A DNA stretch of 8,295 nt from JAAELZ01 sp047639475. GTDB taxonomy: Bacteria > Pseudomonadota > Gammaproteobacteria > Arenicellales > Poriferihabitantaceae. Below, piece after piece: positions 6,197 through 8,295 of the stretch (position 1 is the first letter of the stretch; every line of letters starts with the position of its first letter). Under the pieces are notes generated by a model, which saw only the letters and a program-made list of their open reading frames with translations, was not told the origin of the DNA and ran no database searches. The stretch is from positions 1 to 8,295 of the forward strand of contig JBLIOD010000088.1 of the NCBI GenBank assembly GCA_047639475.1, given 5' to 3'. The translations under genes and the position numbers were made by a program.

Positions 6197-6228
6197 CTAA
6201 CGCTTAAAACAGGGCCTAAGCAACTAAA

Positions 6229-7872
6229 CTAGGTAGCTTGCCTTTGCCTGAAATGCGTTAATAAATTGCTGGTAGAACTATCGTGGGCTCTTTGGGCTTC
6301 ACCTGAAGTTAGTTCGAGGTCCAGCGCTTCGGCCAATTTTTTACCCAGCTCCACTCCCCATTGGTCAAATGAGTTCACGCCCCATACCACTCCCTGCACA
6401 AATACTTTGTGTTCGTAGAGGGCTATCAAAGCGCCCAAATTTTCCGGAGTTAATTCATCTAACAACAAAGTATTGCTAGGCCGATTTCCTTTGAAACTTC
6501 GATGCGGCGCCAAGGCAGGTGATCCTTCACATTCAGAGGCCACATTTTCAAACTCTCGTCCGCGCATTAATGCTTCGCTTTGCGCTAAACAATTTGCGAA
6601 CAATAGTTGATGATGATTGCAATCTGGACTGGTGATCGGGTGTTTAGAATTAATAGGCACGATGAAATCTGTGGGTATTAATTGCGTACCTTGATGCAAT
6701 AATTGAAAGAATGCATGTTGCCCGTTCGGACCAGCAGCCCCCCAAATAATAGGCCCTGTATCAACCTTCACAGATTCGCCCTGCATAGTAACGGCCTTGC
6801 CGTTACTCTCCATATCGAGTTGCTGTAGGTGGCTCGGCAGCAATCGTAAGTTGTGATCGTATGGCACTATAGCCTGGCTCGCGGTGCCATAAAAATTGCG
6901 ATACCACACACCTAACATTGCCATCATCACTGGAATGTTGTTTTCAAACGGCGCGTTATAAAAATGCTGGTCGATAGCATATGCGCCGTCCAACAGATTT
7001 AAAAATTGCTGTTTGCCAATCATTAGAGCAATCGGTAAGCCGATAGCAGACCAAAGAGAGTAACGACCGCCCACCCAGTCCCAAAGCTCAAACATGTTGC
7101 TTTCGCTAATACCAAATTCACGTACTTTATTCGCAGAGGATGATAGCGCTACAAAGTGTTTTGCGACATGTTCTAAATTATTGCCTGTTTGTTCTAAGAA
7201 CCAGGTTCTTGCAGCGTGTGCATTTGCCATGGTCTCTCGCGTGGAGAAACTTTTTGACGCAATGATAAACAAAGTTGATTCAGCTTCTACATCGGCCAAC
7301 ACCGAGCAAATATCCGCGCCATCTATATTCGCAACAAAATGAGGCCGCAGTTGATCTGTCCAATACGGCTTTAATGCTTGGGTCACCATCTTTGGGCCTA
7401 GGTCAGAACCGCCTATGCCAATGTTCACAATATGGCGAATGGGCTTGCCGTTATAACCTAGCCATTGTCCCGATCGTACTGTTTCTGCAAAATCAGTAAA
7501 CTGATCTAGAACACGGTTGATATCAGGCATCACATCCTTGCCATCAACAAAAACCGGGTTGCCTTCACGATTACGTAGCGCCGTGTGCAACACCGCTCGT
7601 TCTTCCGTTTGATTGATTGGCTCGCCTGAAAACATCGATTGAATCGCCGCGTTCAGTTTAGATTGCCTTGCCAAATCGAGAAGCAGTTTGCTGGTCTCTG
7701 TATTGATTCTATTCTTAGAATAATCAAATAGAATTTCTTGAAACGAGATCGAAAACGCCGAAAAGCGATCGGGTTCATTTTCAAACTGATCACGCATACG
7801 CACATCCTTGGTCTCATCATAATGAGACTGCAAAGCTAGCCAAGCGGGTGATTTTTCTAAAGAAGAAGCCAA
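6229..7872 (-). CDS. pgi: Glucose-6-phosphate isomerase
   Basis: This enzyme interconverts glucose 6-phosphate and fructose 6-phosphate in glycolysis and gluconeogenesis, as a cytoplasmic dimer of two SIS domains. The protein has 547 residues, as in E. coli (about 549). Visible motifs: IGIGGSDLGPKM (151-162); the sugar-phosphate site SKSFSTRET (206-214); the first signature DWVGGRYSLWSAIGLPIAL (265-283); QLDMESNGK with catalytic Glu355; GQHAFFQ with catalytic His386; and the second signature, which contains SFDQWGVELGKK with Lys511. All catalytic residues are present. The start is a TTG at 7872. An in-frame TAA lies five codons upstream with no ATG between, and the next Met is residue 26, inside the conserved N-terminus, so TTG is the best choice. 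It is divergent from lgt and has an extended -10 promoter candidate. Confidence 0.96.
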   Translation of the reverse strand: MASSLEKSPAWLALQSHYDETKDVRMRDQFENEPDRFSAFSISFQEILFDYSKNRINTETSKLLLDLARQSKLNAAIQSMFSGEPINQTEERAVLHTALRNREGNPVFVDGKDVMPDINRVLDQFTDFAETVRSGQWLGYNGKPIRHIVNIGIGGSDLGPKMVTQALKPYWTDQLRPHFVANIDGADICSVLADVEAESTLFIIASKSFSTRETMANAHAARTWFLEQTGNNLEHVAKHFVALSSSANKVREFGISESNMFELWDWVGGRYSLWSAIGLPIALMIGKQQFLNLLDGAYAIDQHFYNAPFENNIPVMMAMLGVWYRNFYGTASQAIVPYDHNLRLLPSHLQQLDMESNGKAVTMQGESVKVDTGPIIWGAAGPNGQHAFFQLLHQGTQLIPTDFIVPINSKHPITSPDCNHHQLLFANCLAQSEALMRGREFENVASECEGSPALAPHRSFKGNRPSNTLLLDELTPENLGALIALYEHKVFVQGVVWGVNSFDQWGVELGKKLAEALDLELTSGEAQRAHDSSTSNLLTHFRQRQAT

Positions 7873-7931
7873 GTGTTGGACGGTTTAAGTTTGTTATTGT
7901 AATGAGCTACTACCGGAGTAATAGCCAGCGG

Positions 7932-7940
7932 ATTATAGCA
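7932..7940 (-). promoter_or_regulatory. Extended -10 promoter candidate for pgi
   Basis: On the minus strand TGC-TATAAT forms a perfect extended -10 element, which can work without a good -35; none is apparent. Transcription would begin near 7925, giving a leader of about 53 bases before the TTG start. A second, weaker TGC-TATGAT lies at 7987-7995 on the same strand. The rest of the pgi-lgt spacer (7873-8057) shows no clear lgt promoter; a TACACT at 8005-8010 on the plus strand lacks a fitting -35. Confidence 0.45.
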
Positions 7941-8057
7941 AACACTAGCAACGAATTACGGGGTTTAGTCGCAAGCTTCAATGGTGATCATAGCATAGAC
8001 AGGTTACACTATTTCACTTCTGGCGCTTAATCTCTATTGCACTTAACCAAACCGACT

Positions 8058-8295
8058 ATGTTTGTTCACCCCCAAATTGATCCCATCGCTCTATCTATAG
8101 GCCCTGTAGATATTCGTTGGTACGGGTTAATGTATTTATTTGCCTTTACGGTAGGTGGTTTATTGGCTATGAAACGCGCCCGCTTACCCCGATCTGGCTG
8201 GAGCACCGACGAAGTTTCTGACTTTGTATTTTATTCAGCCCTGGGGGTAATTTTAGGTGGCCGAATTGGGTATTCGCTGTTCTATAACTTTTCCT
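8058..8295 (+). CDS. lgt: Prolipoprotein diacylglyceryl transferase, N-terminal part (cut by right edge)
   Basis: Lgt transfers diacylglycerol from phosphatidylglycerol to the lipobox cysteine of prolipoproteins in the inner membrane, the first step of lipoprotein maturation. Only the first 79 codons are in the window. They read MFVHPQIDPIALSIGPVDIR, then WYGLMYLFAF, which begins the first membrane segment (about 21-38), then a cytoplasmic loop RARLPRSGWSTDEV and a second membrane segment containing LGGRIGYSLFYN (66-77). These match the E. coli protein closely from memory, including the GGRIGY block. The ATG at 8058 gives the expected N-terminus. The leader, rich in A and C, has no Shine-Dalgarno sequence. 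Confidence 0.95.
   Translation, partial: MFVHPQIDPIALSIGPVDIRWYGLMYLFAFTVGGLLAMKRARLPRSGWSTDEVSDFVFYSALGVILGGRIGYSLFYNFS

Noticed and set aside
6197..6228. Possible bidirectional terminator between lysA and pgi (GCTTA and TAAGC arms)
   Set aside because: A 5-bp AT-rich stem with a 10-base loop and no T tract on either side does not support a terminator.
7848..8030. Plus-strand open frame of 60 codons across the pgi start and the pgi-lgt spacer
   Set aside because: It overlaps the well-supported pgi N-terminus and its promoter region and encodes nothing recognisable.
1..8295. Defence system, CRISPR, toxin-antitoxin, prophage or biosynthetic cluster
   Set aside because: No repeat arrays, nuclease or toxin motifs, phage genes or clustered accessory genes are visible; apart from the IS630 element the content is housekeeping.

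Overview
The window reads as a chromosomal segment of a mid-GC gammaproteobacterium, probably environmental or marine; I cannot name the genus. Support comes from the lptM (lppL)-lysA gene pair, an argH starting KLWGGRF, and pgi and lgt products that align well from memory with enterobacterial and pseudomonad proteins. Most of it is housekeeping metabolism. There is one compact insertion sequence and one broken gene. I found no defence system, CRISPR array, prophage, tRNA or rRNA.

Layout. Positions 1-210 (minus) hold the first 70 codons of an exported protein of unknown function that runs off the left edge. Positions 298-768 (minus) encode a DUF1203 protein. A divergent 206-bp spacer with a good sigma70-like promoter leads to a YczE/YitT-type polytopic membrane protein at 975-1625 (plus). 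Convergent with it, 1654-2111 (minus) carries the C-terminal part of a membrane protein gene that is split by a frameshift. Its upstream end is cut by an IS630-family element at 2114-3208, which has clear terminal inverted repeats and a TA target duplication. Removing the element and one TA joins the reading frame across the site, so the insertion landed in this gene or its remnant.

Positions 3306-6196 (plus) carry argH (argininosuccinate lyase, last step of arginine synthesis), a 52-residue lipoprotein of LptM/LppL type (4760-4918) and lysA (diaminopimelate decarboxylase, last step of lysine synthesis). lptM and lysA are 15 bp apart and probably cotranscribed. dapF, which follows lysA in pseudomonads, is absent here. 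pgi (6229-7872, minus) converges on lysA, and lgt (from 8058, plus, cut by the right edge) diverges from pgi.

Functional links are loose: two amino-acid biosynthesis enzymes, a central glycolytic enzyme, and two envelope items (LptM is itself a lipoprotein that needs Lgt for lipidation). The most informative observations are the doubly damaged membrane protein gene, the odd start of the IS630 transposase, and the near absence of Shine-Dalgarno sequences before the genes, whose leaders are notably poor in G.
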